The notes under the pieces are model-generated. The model saw only the letters and a program-made list of their open reading frames with translations, was not told the origin of the DNA and ran no database searches. A stretch of DNA of 64,000 bases, taken from assembly GCA_038049695.1 (NCBI GenBank), contig CP142456.1:66739922-66803921 (forward strand), given 5' to 3'. The translations under genes and the position numbers were made by a program. Origin of the DNA: Cinnamomum chago. Taxonomy: Eukaryota; Streptophyta; Magnoliopsida; Laurales; Lauraceae. Below are positions 12,810 through 24,827 of the stretch, one piece after another. Position 1 is the first letter of the stretch. Every line of letters starts with the position of its first letter.

Positions 12810-13546
12810 CTAGCAAAATGCCCTCGTGCTAAGCACGGGCATTAGAGGTCATCCAAAAAATATCATTTAATTTTATGACATAAATAAAAATTTTAATTTT
12901 GTATTCTTATGTTTATATTTTATAAAATCTAAAATATAAGTATTTCTCACACATAACAAATTTCTAGGCTTTCTTAAAAAATCACACAATTGAAAATCTA
13001 AATTAATAATAAATACAAAAAATTAAAGATTTAAGTAGAAACATGAAATACGAAATATTGAGATGGAAAAAATCATAAGAAATTTAAAATATGAGATCTT
13101 TCAATTAGAGGCAGGTTTGGTAGTTAGTTGGTTGGGTTCAGGGTAGGTATAGAGGTTTTTAGATTTTGACTCGAACAGAGTTCAAGACCAGCTCAGATTT
13201 TGGTTTGTTTAACTTGCCTTCCCATTGATAAAATTATTACTACTTACCTTTTTCTAAAACTCATATCATGTCAATAAAGAAAGAAAAAAAAAAGACCAAA
13301 CAAAGAGATATAGAGAGGTGTTCCTAAGTGTGGGGGCGGGGGCGGGGGGATTTCAATGCCATTAAAAATGGAAGAGTCGTATGGAAAGAGTGAGATGTGG
13401 GGAGTGAGTAATGAATGACATTTTATTGAATTGAATTAGATTAAATAATATTAAAAGAGAATTCAAAATTGTGGAGGATAGTCAAAATCAATTAGAGCTG
13501 ATTAATATTTCAATTTGAAATCAATCTCTTTCGTATATATAAAGGA
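12810..13546 (-). mobile_element. Short non-autonomous Helitron (minus orientation)
   Basis: In reverse complement the 3' end has hairpin arms CCCGTGC and GCACGAGGG, then CATTTTGCTAG. The 5' side has TCCTTTATATATACGAAAG followed by AATTGATTTTGAC, the same 5' motif as the element at 2304. It is about 740 bp with no coding capacity. Confidence 0.6.
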
Positions 13547-14853
13547 GGACCTAGACGTAGCCTTGAATTCTATTTAGATGGGGCTTACTTTAACCATTCC
13601 ATTCACAGACCAACAATTCAATGACTATAGTCGTCTAAAGGCGTTTTCCCCGTCTCCAATCATCTTATTGTCAATTAGTAGAAAAAAGGAAACCATTAAA
13701 CCAAAAAAGAAATAGTGAAAAATGAGAATATCAAAAATCTTAGACAATAGAAAATAGACTTTGCTTTGCTTTTGAGATCCATCTTCCATCCGCCACTTTC
13801 AGTTGAAGAAAAAATAAAATTAAAGTGGTAAAAGCACAAAATACCCCATAAAGATGAAAAGATAAGAGATTAAGAAAAATAGCAAAAATCCCCTAACTTT
13901 ATCACACCCACAAACAAATTTTGAAAGGAATACACAATTTTTTTTACTGTAAAGAAATTAATAGATGAGATCTAATGACATGGAAAAAAAAAAAAAACGT
14001 GGGGTGGTGGAAATGTGTCTCTCTCATAGAGAAGGAAGGAAACATAAAACAGGAGTTAATTAGAACTCCAGTAGGCTTCCTCAAAATAAGGGATCTCACA
14101 TCCCTTGTCTGGATCATCCAGATAGGAGTGATTTGAGTGAAATCCACACCCCAATATATAGTGTTCGATTTTTCCAAGTGGGGCTCATGCTTTGTTGATC
14201 AAAACATTCATGAATAAGCTCCACTTTGGATGGTTTGTGGATTAGAAACCTATATCATGAAAATGTTATTGGACTTGATAAATCTATCTTCTCATGTCTT
14301 GAGTTGGTTCCGTGGGGTGAGGAGCTGTGACAAAAATTCGATGATGGAATACTGACCATTGTTATAATTTTAAGTGACATTGCATAAGAGAGAGTGAGGC
14401 TCATGCAAGTGGTCTTAACTTAATTTAGAATATATAGCAAAATTGTTAAGTGGCATTGCATAAGAGACATCGAGGCTCATGCAAGTGGTCTTAAATTAAT
14501 TTAGAATACATAGCAGAATTCAACAAAAGTCAATAATAACTCATCTTAGGACTGGGCCCACATATCATAGGTCTTGTGGGAAATTGGATTGTCTGACTAA
14601 ACTTTCTATCTTTAGGCCCCAATAATATGAGATTTATAATCAAATGGATCGTAAAGATCATGAAATTTTGAAGATTTAGAGAGAAGCTACAAAAAGTAAA
14701 AGCTCTTTGAACGGTGAAGAGAAACATATTATTGTAAAATTCCTAACAAAATCCTAAGATTAAGGATATGATTTGAACCAATTTAGAAGTGAGTGATTTT
14801 AGGAATGGATAGAGATTAAAAAAAAAAATCTAAGTTCTTGAAGCCCAAACTAA
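13547..14853. other. Intergenic stretch with a small tandem duplication
   Basis: No gene recognised. Near 14370-14520 an approximately 90 bp unit with GTGGTCTTAA and TTTAGAAT occurs twice in tandem. The longest open frames show no family similarity. Confidence 0.5.
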
Positions 14854-15939
14854 GGGCACGTTTGGTAAACGGTGAAGAATCCTATATTTAGAGGATTCTC
14901 TCCATCTCCAAAGAAAGCCACAATCCTCAAGTAGAATTCCCAATGAAAGTTCCATGTTTGGATGGAGGGAGGATTCTTATAAGTTGTAGAATGTATGATC
15001 CAATTGATGTTTATACAAATATCTCAAGATAAAGTAAGGATCAACGGTTGTAATTTGGTCACCTTACCGTGTTTGATCGTCCAGAACTAATGACCGGTTT
15101 TGATCTTGATCGTGGACCCCACATAAACCCAAAAATGAGAAAAAACGGACTGTTTTCAATGATAGTTTGCACAGTAAGACATTTTGGCACATATCTGGAG
15201 ATTTAAGATGAATTAACGGCTGATATTTGGTGAAGTGACCGTTTTGGAGTTTTTAAAGATGACTAACGGTTTGGATCTTGATTAGGGAATCTAAAAGGTA
15301 CATTCCCAAAGCAAAAACTTATTAGGGTCACATTACTACTTACCTTCACTGTCACTTATCGTCACTGTCCCTCACGGTTTTGCAAATATCTCAAGATCTA
15401 AGATGAATCAACGGCTGAAATTTTGGAACATAGTCGTTATGGACCTTATTAACACAATTAACGGTCCAGATCTTGATCTTGGGGCCCACAGGAACCAGAA
15501 AATCGAAAAAAATGGACTGGATTTAATCCCGTTTTTTGGCCCACAACATATCAGAATTGTCATCTAACGGTTTGGACGATTTTGCAAATATCTCAAGATC
15601 TAAGATGAATCAACGGCTGAAATTTTGGGAGATGGCCGTTTTGGACCTTCTTAACAATATTATCGGTTCAGATCTTGATTGTAGGGCCCAAAAAAACCAA
15701 AAAAACGCAAAAACCGGTCTGCGCTCTATTAACGCCCAAAAGTACTGTAGCTCCACAAATCCCCTCTTGCGCGGAATCCATGAATCCGATGGGGGGGGTG
15801 TCCGACTCTACAAATATTCAAAAGGGTGGATTTTTGCAATCCATCTTCTTCAAATCCATGCCATTCCAAACAAGGAAATCCGCGCGATTGTGGATTTTGG
15901 GCGAGGAATCCGTGGCGAAGATCGTTGCCAAACATGCCC
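14854..15939 (-). mobile_element. Non-autonomous PIF/Harbinger-type element, 1086 bp
   Basis: Termini GGGCACGTTTGGTAAACGG and GCCAAACATGCCC are inverted repeats flanked by TAA duplications (14851-14853 and 15940-15942). Its left end is the reverse complement of the right end of the 5944-6853 element, so it is the same family inverted. Internal modules with CAACGGCTGAAATTTTGG recur. Open frames inside are repeat-derived and show no transposase motif. Confidence 0.9.
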
Positions 15940-15981
15940 TAAATGGAAATCTCAACTCTCCAATCAAAATTAATTTTGCAA

Positions 15982-16110
15982 CTAGCAAAGCATGCCCGCG
16001 CTAAGCCCAGGTCCAGAAATAAAAACACGTTCAGTTTGTGGCTATTTTATGAGATATTAATTAATGAGAAAATAAATATAAAACAAACAAATATACTATT
16101 TATTACGGTT
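15982..16110 (-). mobile_element. Helitron 3' end (minus orientation)
   Basis: The reverse complement reads CTGGGCTTAGCGCGGGC, then ATGCTTTGCTAG and T, a Helitron terminus. The adjoining 100 bp match the subterminal part of the 37186 element (ATTAATATCTCATAAAATAGC, CAAACCGTAATAAAT). The 5' end was not determined. Confidence 0.65.
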
Positions 16111-17910
16111 TGAAGCATAGTCCATCCCGACATTTATACGAAGTAAATATTACTTTTTAGATAAATGAGTATGAAACTTCAAGTCTTATGTAAATTAACA
16201 TTTGCAAAATTGCATGTGGCCCCCGTCTTTAGGAATTAGAATATGAGGCCCACTTTAAAAAAGTTTATTGCACGTGGAGCCCATATGTATAAATCACCAT
16301 CAAGGATCCACTTTTAAAAATCACAAATATTAAGGATTTTCTAACTATAATAGATATATTAAAATTCTAAATCCACCTAAAGAAGACTCATTTTAACTTG
16401 GTTGGATAGAGTTATTAAGCAAGGTGGATTTTTTCATATGGACTCTTTAAACACCTATCTATAATAGATAGATAATAAAATTTGAATTCACATAAAAGAA
16501 GCTTAGCAAAAGTGGACTATGAATAGATTGATAGAGCTTATCTCTTGAAATTGATTTGAGATCCAATTTCTCAAATTCATTGGAGATTAGAGTCCGATTT
16601 TGCAATCGATTGCGAAATCGGACTCCAATTTCGAAATCAAATCCTACGTCAATAATATATATTAATTGAGGCTCAATTCAATTGCAAAATCAAGCCTCAA
16701 TTGCAAAATCGGTTTCTAGCTCTTTAATATATATTAATAATTGAAATCAAAATTGAGCTCCAATTTCTCAATCAATTAAGAAATTGAACTCTTAGTAAAT
16801 TCTCAATCGGTGAAAATTAGTGGAATAACTTTGGATAAAGTCTGAATAAGTTTTAGATGAGTTTGAATAGTTTGAAATACTCATTTTTGGTTTAAACTAT
16901 TCTTATCTGATCTAAACATGGCCCTCTTACAAAACTCTTTAATCTCCTATCCATAATTGATATATTAGAATTTTAAATTCACCTAAAGAAAGTTACAAAA
17001 AAGTGGACTCTATCCAATTAAAATTGAAACTGAAATTGAAATTAGAAGACAGGCCAACATTCATGGGATTTATAATGTAGTCACACCATTATAATTTTAT
17101 AATATGGGCCCACCTTTTGTGATTGTGACCATGTGATCCACCTTTAGAAATCACAATGTCATGCCCACCTTTAGAAATTAAAACATGGGGTCTACATCCA
17201 TAGAATTTATAATGCGGTCCCACCACCTTTAGTTATTCCCAAGTGGGGCCACTTTATTTGAGATAAGTGAGAGGATTTGAAATCTTTAAATGTTATTCTT
17301 TAAAAGGAAAGAGATAAGTATGAAACAATTGTGCCAGTGGGTTGTTTCTTAAAAAAATAAAGTTTTTTTGTTCCAGCTTTCGTATGCTAGCTGGTTAAGA
17401 TTTTGAGATTCGTTCCAGTGAGACCAAATTTCGAAACAGTGATTTACAATTACCAAACATGTTTTCTACAACCTTATCTCGTGGGAACATGGGGACATCC
17501 GAATGACACAATGCCAAACGCATTGAGCCCAAGATAGACTTGGATGGCGAAACAAAATTCATATAGCGAAGCCCAAAATAGTTGGCACAAAGGCTTTGGT
17601 GATGATGCTGCACCAAGCATTGTATTTTAACGGCAACAAAAAGTCCGAAGAGGGAAAAAATTACATGGTTTGTGTTAGATAAGTCTGTCATTCAGCTTAC
17701 ATTGATTCCATGAATGAATTGCTTCCTTAATCCTCATTCACATTTGACACAATTTTGAAATACATTGCCCTCTATATACAAAAGTTAAGAATGAAAAAAA
17801 ATATATATTAGAGATGCAGTCAGCTACATCCAAAAGAAAACACCAACCAATTGTTAACAAGATTACAGAGAACCCATTCGTGTTCGACAGTGGTTGCCTA
17901 CAAGAAATTT
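16111..17910. other. Repeat-rich spacer without a supported gene
   Basis: It contains CAATTGCGAAATCGG-type repeats (16560-16800) and purine or GTGGGCCC-like spacer sequence. A minus-strand open frame at 17395-17691 shows no recognisable domain, although it could be relict exon sequence beside the PP2C pseudogene. Confidence 0.4.
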
Positions 17911-18050
17911 TACCTGACTTGAACCATGAAATATGGACAAGCCACGAACTCTTCTAGGAGTTGTTTCGTCCGAGCCAAATCCAACAAGGAACCTGTGTCT
18001 CAGGTCGTTAGAACTGAGCCTGGAAGGCAGCCTCCATCTACTGCCACCTA
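17911..18050 (-). other. Exon-like open stretch next to the PP2C pseudogene
   Basis: On the minus strand a frame stays open from a GGTGGCAG acceptor-like site to a CAG/GTAAAA donor-like site. It encodes RWRLPSRLSSNDLRHRF and then VGFGSDETTPRRV. It may be a relict exon of the PP2C locus or of another gene; no family was recognised. Confidence 0.3.
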
Positions 18051-18350
18051 TGGATTGAATTGGATATTGGTATTGTCACTGCACAGCAAGCAAGTGGTGT
18101 AATGTTAGGAGGTCGTGCGACATGTAGACATCGCTGAACGATCACTTACATCTGCCCAAGAGACATTGGCAACAATAACACTGATATTAGAGATTTTGCC
18201 ACCAATAACTCTCCATCCAGCTTTTCGAGCCGCAACCGAGAATGGTGTAACATCATAGCCAGGTGCTCTCTTTTGCCCAAGAAGGGCTATCATTGATGCC
18301 ATCTTTTGTGGCCTCAAGTCCTCCTTCTTGCCGTGTAGACTAGCCCCAAC

Positions 18351-19680
18351 CAATGGCGGACCCAGGATTTTGACTTGGTGGGGGCTTAAGATAGTCACTT
18401 AAAAAGTCAATTGATATTTTGTTGGTATTTCTTAACATTAACTTTTGCAAAAGAGAAAATGTCTTGCATTTACAAAATATCGAATTATTTGATCAACTAA
18501 CATTCTATCATCAAAAGTCATGATCAGTTGATCACCTAATTACAAAAAAATTTCTTTAGCAAAAAAAAACAAAAAAACCCTCAAACAAAGCTTTTACAAT
18601 TGCCCTCGACGATTCTTCATGTTTTGAAACCTTTGCATGATTGTCTCATCGTCAATGCTATTAAATATATCTTTTTCAATATAGACAAGTAAATCTAATG
18701 GTTAGGATTGTTAGGTTTTACTCATTATAAAATAAACTAGAATTTGAACAATATGGACTGGTGCCTGCCACATCCCACATGTGCAGTGGATGAGTTAGCA
18801 GTAAGTATTGTCATGCTCAAATGTAAAGATGCATCAACAATTTAACATAATGGTAACCATCAAAACCTCAAAACAACAACCAAAAAAAAGAAAGAAAGAA
18901 TAGCACTGAGAATAGGTTTCCACTGGATAACAATTTCCCATCATTCCCCACTAACATTTTCTGCAGGTTTCATTTTCCAAATGAAAGCATTTTCCACAAT
19001 TTTTCTCGGAAAGCACATTCAGACCCAAGTGGTAGAAAACCATTTCCTATAGTGTAACACCAAAAAAGGCAGCACATTTCACTCCAGAAAGTGTTCTGCC
19101 ACACCAAACAATACAACAGAAACTGGAATGAAATGAAAGATTTCAGCTTTCATTTTCATCAATGTGGTGCAGATCAAACCAAACAAAAATAATCCAAAAA
19201 TCCCACTTTTCCTAGTAAATCATTTTCCACTTCTTCTCAACCAAACACACTCAATCAGTTGAATTACCACTGAAAACATCGTTGACGGAACTGAAGAAAT
19301 CCTGATCTGGGTTAATGCGAGACCGAGAATCTTCCATTGCTTGAGCAATCAATTTGGAGAAATCGGCCCCTTTGCTTTTGGGCGCTGCAATTCCTTGCGC
19401 TAATCTGGCATCGATGAGAGGCAGCCAGGGCATAGTAGCCTGAGTCCTGAGATGGGGATTTTTGAGAGGGGGAGGGAAAAAGATGAGAAACAGAGAAAGA
19501 AAAAAGGGTTTACTGTTTTTAGGTTAAAGTGGTAAGGGAAATAAAGGGGACTGGCCTACTGGGGACTTGGGCCATTTCTAACTGGGGGCTGGGCTTAAGG
19601 GCCCATAGGGCCCTTATGGGCTTTTCTCCAATTAGGAGGGGGCTTCAGCCCCCAGCCCATTACATGTAAGTCCGCCACTG
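18351..19680. mobile_element. Non-autonomous hAT element, 1330 bp, in a PP2C exon
   Basis: The ends are CAATGGCGGAC and GTCCGCCACTG, an inverted repeat with one mismatch and a common hAT terminal form. An 8 bp target duplication GCCCCAAC occurs at 18343-18350 and 19681-19688. Removing the element plus one duplication restores the PP2C frame, which confirms the boundaries. It encodes no hAT transposase but carries an exon-like segment at 19251-19433. Confidence 0.92.
19251..19433 (-). other. Exon-like 60-codon ORF carried inside the hAT element
   Basis: A minus-strand ATG follows a CT-rich leader-like stretch and opens a frame beginning MPWLPLIDARLAQGIAAPK. About 56 codons on, at GTTTTCAGTG/GTAATT, there is a good splice donor context. 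Leader, start codon and donor together look like the first exon of a host gene captured by the transposon. The protein family was not recognised, so this may be chance. Confidence 0.4.
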
Positions 19681-20029
19681 GCCCCAACCACTTCGTTGTC
19701 AAACAAATTATTAAACAACCTATCTGTACCAGCACATCTCCTGGTGCGAGGTGGAACTTGATATCCTGCTTTCATCAAAAGGCCAAGATTAATTTTTCTT
19801 CAAATCTACTGCAAACAAAGCTGTAGATATGCATCCTCATGAAACTTTTTCGGATCTCAAGCATGCTAAATCCGGAACGCCCCCAAATCCATCTGCTGCA
19901 GCAGGATTATTCATTTCATTGTTACCTTTAGTAACAGTTCATTCATCAATTCATTCATTTATTGTATCGTTCAGTTCAGCTCAGTAACAAGCTTAAGGAA
20001 TTACCAAGTAGTGTCTGATTCGGAAATCA

Positions 20030-21525
20030 CACCACATCTATTAATTCTATTCAAGTTTACAATCAAATTTCTAAACCAAACAAATGGGTGAAACGCTTGT
20101 TATTTAATGTACGTGTTATTCTTGATGAACATCACTTTGATAGTAGTTTGTACATTCAAATAAATTAAGCTAACACATTTGCAGGTTTAGATATCACATT
20201 TGAGGAATTATTACTTAATTCACTGCCATCCTTTTCTTTTAATTTCCTTAGTCTTGATAATCTTAGATTAGGGTACAATTAACTCTAACACTAATTTATA
20301 GACCACTAATACTCATAGGAAGCGTAATCGTTTCCAAAAAAAATATCAATTTCCTCTCCCAGTTACGAGCCTGTCCGATCGATCGGATGACAGTCCGATC
20401 GATCGGCCCGAAAAACCTCCCAGTTAAATGACAGTCCGATCGATCGGACTGCATGTCCGATCGATCGGACCTGGACGAGTTGCAGGTCCGAAAAAACCTG
20501 ATTTCTTCTCATTTTCCTTTCTTCTCTTTTACACAATCAAATCACTCTCATTACACAAGAGAATAGAACTTCATGTTCCCTTTTTATACATCATCACTAA
20601 TCATTTCAATCAATCCATAATAAATCTCCAAAACTTAATGGAGGATACATAAACTCCAAATCCATGAAAACTCAATGAACTTTACAATGATTAACACTAA
20701 TCACAAGTAAGTGTTTATACTTGCCTCTTATGAAGTTTAGTAGCAAAAGCCCTCTTTCCTTAGCTTAGGTTGAGATTAAAATCCTCAAACTTCAAGCCCT
20801 AATTCCATGAAACCACAAAGATGCATCTCATAAGCTATGTATGCTAATAACCATGCCTAATCACTCATTATAACTTGAAAACTCATTAGGGTTCCAAGTA
20901 CTTACTTGTAGCTCAAATGAGAGAAACTTTGAGGTCTTTCTCAAGCTCCACACTTCAACAATGGGAAAAAGACTTGAGGAAGAAGATGAAGATGAAGTCT
21001 TCTCACTCAAAGTCACCCAAACACTCCTAATCTCACCCTTGATGAAGAGGAATAGAAGAGAAAGGAAGAAAAAATGATGTCTAGGGTTTGCTCTAAGGTG
21101 AAATGAATGCAAATGCTCATTTCATTCTAATATAAGGCCCTCTCACACCAAAACTCCCTCTTGTTAAGCCAAATTACATTTTGAGTCAAATAAAGTCTCA
21201 TTTGGTCCATTTGATGTCAAATGGAGTCGCGTCTATTATGAAAGTTAACGTACTACTCAAGATACACACATTGGTATCAAAGATTTCCGTATTTGACGAA
21301 ATACGTGAAAACTCGTATCTACAGAAAGGTCCTTAGCCTACCTTGTTTGAGTCTAAACTCACTTTAACCAACTTAACTTCATTCCATTATGCTTAATGCA
21401 TCATTTGAGACTAATTTCTCTCTCTTTGATCATTAACCTTCATTAATACAATTATTCATGCTTAGTTAGCATTAATCTCAATTAATTAGACTTAATCATG
21501 ATTAGTTTGGGTCGGGGTGTAACAT
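20030..21525 (-). mobile_element. Putative LTR-like segment ending in TGTTACACCCCGACCC
   Basis: At 21525 the minus strand begins TGTTACACCCCGACCC, a frequent start of plant LTRs, exactly where PP2C homology stops. The other boundary and the target duplication were not found. The 20030 limit is only where PP2C-flanking sequence seems to resume. It may be a solo LTR or a fragment. Confidence 0.4.
20374..20469. repeat. Four copies of the palindrome TCCGATCGATCGGA
   Basis: The 14 bp self-complementary motif occurs at 20374-20387, 20394-20407 (last base C), 20435-20448 and 20456-20469, each within CAGTCC or TGTCC contexts. The arrangement is two close pairs about 40 bp apart. Function unknown; it lies in the LTR-like segment. 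Confidence 0.9.
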
Positions 21526-21738
21526 GAGTTGCAAAGAAAATTCTCCCACATCAACACCCCTGTTGACCCAAGCATCAACACCACGATATGCCACACCAAA
21601 GGCTTGGTATTCCTCCCAGATAAAGTGAGCATCACAACCACGATTAGAACCTAGCTCTGGAATGTAACATGCTCTAGTAACCATATTAAGGGATATGTCG
21701 TTCGTGCAATTTAAAAGCAAGCCAAGCACCATTATAAG

Positions 21739-22414
21739 TGTGTGGGGACCGTCCCATAAACCAAACCCCATTCAGTTTCGTCAAAGCATGCCCATATCGG
21801 TCTCGGATATAAAGCCTACACTACTTCGGTTTCGGCACCAGCTGCTGGTAAAGGGAGAGCGGTAATCAGTTCGGCCATACCGCCCTATTTGGTCTCGGCT
21901 ACACGGAGTCATGTAACCACATCCGTTGGCCACAACCCTATCAGGACAGGGCCCAAGAAAGGGATTTGACAAGACCTCAGCCGCCAACAGATCGGGGCAA
22001 GATCAGGCCCAATGTGACTGGCATTAAATGCAATATGGGCTGATCGGACCCTCATTAAATGCAATGAGGGCTGTGATGGACCCTCATTAATGACTATGTG
22101 GGCTGATGAGACCCTGGTCGCATCACGAGGCCCGCTGGCACAAGCACCAACACAGTCTCTCATATAAGGCAACAGACCATCCACAAAGGAGGTATGCATT
22201 CTCTTACATGCAACAACACTCCTCCCTTCCTTCTTCTTCTTCTCCGATCACTGCTAACTTGAGCGTCGGAGAGCCCTGCGCTGCCCCAGCCAGGGTCCTT
22301 TGACCGTTCTCTTCTTCCCTTTCAGGTTCAACAGACACGCAGCTCCTTCTCTGGTACTCTGAGTAAGTCCTTGAAGGCATCCTAATCTTGTGAGTATATT
22401 TTTCTGCACTTACA
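21739..22414 (+). repeat. 5' LTR
   Basis: It begins TGTGTGGGGACC and ends CTGCACTTACA. CATATAAGGCAACAGACC near 22160 is a plausible promoter region. It differs from the 3' LTR at seven positions only. Confidence 0.97.
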
Positions 22415-22416
22415 AT

Positions 22417-22425
22417 TGGCGCCGT
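22417..22425 (+). other. Primer binding site
   Basis: TGGCGCCGT starts 2 nt after the LTR. It is complementary to the 3' end of plant tRNA-Asp for this stretch; the following bases (CTGTGGGAA) fit less well, as in many Tat elements. Confidence 0.75.
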
Positions 22426-22461
22426 CTGTGGGAAACGATTTCTACAATCTTCCCTATCACC

Positions 22462-24827
22462 ATGACGAGGAGAGCTGCGAAAGGTGGAGAAACATCCAAG
22501 GCAAGGCGTGCAGGACCGTCCTCTAACCTCCTCCCTGCTAAGAAGAGGTCCGGGAAGGAACCAGCTGCAGAGGACGACGTCAAGCGTGGCCTCGTCGGAT
22601 CAACGTTCAGGAGCGTGATTCTCGCTTGGAGTCTGCTCTCCGGAGGAGAAACTCTCAGCAGCAGCCCGAGGAAGACCTCCTGACGGGTCGAAGTCGGCGG
22701 AGCAAGTCTCCAGTGGTCGATGGACCACGTCCTTCTGATCAGATAGAGGATGCTGAGGACTTTGAGGATGAAGAATATAACCCTGATAATGACTTCGACT
22801 CCACCCTTGAAGAGATTAGAGTACAGAATGAGGCCATTAAGGAGAGGGATGCTCTGATCCTCCAGCTCCAGCAGCAGCTGGAAAAAGCTACGGGTTCAGC
22901 AGGACATCAGCAGTCGCGACAGCAGCAGCGGTCGTTACAACAGCGCTCACAGCGACAGCACGAGGGGAGGATGTCTCGTGGCAGGCGCCCCGACTCCCCT
23001 GAGAAGGACTTGAGGGACCATCTGAATAAGAGAAGGCTCGACCGAACTCGAGACGAAGGCTCAAGCGCCAGCCATAGCTACTCGAGGAAGGCATCAGAAA
23101 CCATTCCGGAGAGCAGGTATCATGATCAGGAGTGGTTGGACGCGCGCATAAGGGAAACGGTCCAGCGCAATCTGGAGGTGGCTGGTCTCGGCCGAGACCA
23201 AAAGGATGTTTGCTGCGACCCCATCGATCTCGACGCGTCTCCTTTCTCTTGCGATATCAGGAAGTACCCCCTGCCAAAGAAGTTCACCGTCCCGAGGTTC
23301 GTCACTTATGACGGGACCTCGGACCCGGCTACACATCTCAGGCACTTCTCCCAGAGGATGTCTGTCTGGGGAGACGAGGGCCATCTGAACTGTCGAGTCT
23401 TTTCCTCCAGTTTGGGTGACCTCCCCCTGAAGTGGTTTTGTGCGCTCTCGGAAGGGTTCATTTCGAGTTGGCAGCAACTCCAGCAGTCCTTTATGAAGAA
23501 GTTCCAGGCCTACAGGATCCTGCCGAAGACAGATGCAGATGTCATGGCCTTGAAGATGAAGCAGGGGGAGAGCGTCACCCAGTTCGCGAAGCGGTTCTGG
23601 ACCGTCTACAGCCAGATTGAAGACTCCAACGACGAAGTGGCCGTCTTCGCATTTCAAAATGCCCTGCTACCAGACAGTGACCTTCGCAAAGACCTAGCGA
23701 GAAACCCGGTGTCTTCCATGACAGCGCTCATGTCCATCGTCAACCGGTACATCGCTCAAGAGGAAGACCAGGTCCGGGCTCGGGAAAACCATGGAGCTGC
23801 GCAGAGGGACCGAAGTGAGAGGTCCTCCAAGAAGGACAGAGGGCCGTCCCAAAGAGATGAGCCACAGAGAGACGAGCGACGAAGAGACGAGTCAGACCGG
23901 CGAAGGGCGCCTACCAGCTCGGCAAGGGCTCAGGCGTTCACCTCGGCGAGAGGCAAAAGGCCCAAGCTGTGCGAAGACGCATATCGGGCAGTTAACACAA
24001 TCTTTAAGGAGCCTATCCACAGGATCATGTACAAGATTAAGTCAAGGCCGTACTTCAGCTGGCCAGAGCCCATGAAAGGCGACCCGTCCGCCCGAGACCA
24101 GACGAGGTTTTGTGCATATCACAAGGAGGGCGGCCACAAGACCGAAGAATGCAGGATACTGCGGTCACATTTAGAGAAGCTCGTCCAAGAGGGGCACCTG
24201 CAGGAATTCGTCAAGGCAGACACCAGAGCCGACACTCGAGCTCCGCGCCGAGATGAGAGGGGTCATGACAGCGACGGGTCAAAGAAGATCATTAACGTCA
24301 TCCATTTAGCTCCCCCGCCAAAGGGGAGTAACCGAGCTCGCGCCGAGGCCAGGCAAGCCTCCCACAGTAAGCAGATCATGGCCGCCGAACTCGGCTCAGC
24401 ACCGAAAAGGGCTAGGAGGGAGCGGCCCGAAATCAGGTTTACGGATGCAGACCTGGAAGGGGTGCAGCTTCCCCACAACGACCCGCTGATCGTCACCCTG
24501 AAGTTTGATTGCTCCAAGCAAAGCGTGAAGAACTGCACCGTGAAGAAGGTCCTCGTCGACCCCGGTAGTTCATCCGAGGTCCTCTATTTCGACAGCTTCC
24601 GGAGGATGGGACTGACGGAGAAGGACCTGCAGGAGGCCCGAATTCCCCTCATTGGCTTCAGCGCCAAGCCGGTATACCCCAAGGGAAAGGTGACATTCAA
24701 GGTCGAGGCCGGCGGCGTGTCTGTTGAGACGACCTTCATGGTGATTGACGCACCCTCGCCTTACAATGCTATAGTGGGCAGGTCTTGGCTCCACAGTTTG
24801 GAAGCAGTCCCCTCCACTCTCCACTAG
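22462..24827 (+). CDS. gag and aspartic protease region (frameshifted, ends in an in-frame amber codon)
   Basis: ATG at 22462 opens a basic N-terminus (MTRRAAKGGETSKARR) in one frame; the rest continues in another frame from about 22575, so an early frameshift is present. It is followed by a Gln-rich, charged linker, then a retrotransposon gag domain (RKYPLPKKFTVPRF, THLRHFSQRM, KWFCALSEGFISSWQQL). A zinc-knuckle-like CAYHKEGGHKTEEC has the C-X2-H-X4-H-X4-C layout. The protease core is VLVDPGSSSEVLYFDSF, with DPGSS in place of the common DTG/DSG, as in many plant gypsy elements. A TAG at 24825-24827 lies in the frame that continues into RT. It could be a CAG-to-TAG mutation or, less likely, a readthrough point. 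Confidence 0.88.

Larger units (their letters stand above)
18150..21735 (-). pseudogene. PP2C-type protein phosphatase pseudogene, split by transposons
   Basis: Three minus-strand coding stretches match plant PP2C phosphatases of the PP2C26/PP2C55-like group. 21527-21700 encodes a domain start (GCDAHFIWEEYQAFGVAY). 19681-19790 encodes GTDRLFNNLFDNEVVGA. 18150-18350 encodes a C-terminus (VTPFSVAARKAGW, GGKISNISVIVANVSWAD) ending at a GTAAGT donor. The last two join in frame once the hAT element and one copy of its 8 bp target duplication are removed. Where the family has ADGVGGW, this copy has AYRGVDAW, so a metal-binding Asp is lost; GTDG has become GTDR. With the insertions it cannot give an active enzyme. 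Upstream exons were presumably displaced to beyond the LTR element at 32920. Confidence 0.75.

Noticed and set aside
15536-16004. Overlapping plus-strand frames of 109 and 145 codons
   Set aside because: They lie mostly inside the Harbinger element at 14854-15939 and repeat its non-coding modules.
23094-23657. Minus-strand frames across gag and pol
   Set aside because: Shadow frames of the GC-rich retrotransposon coding strand.
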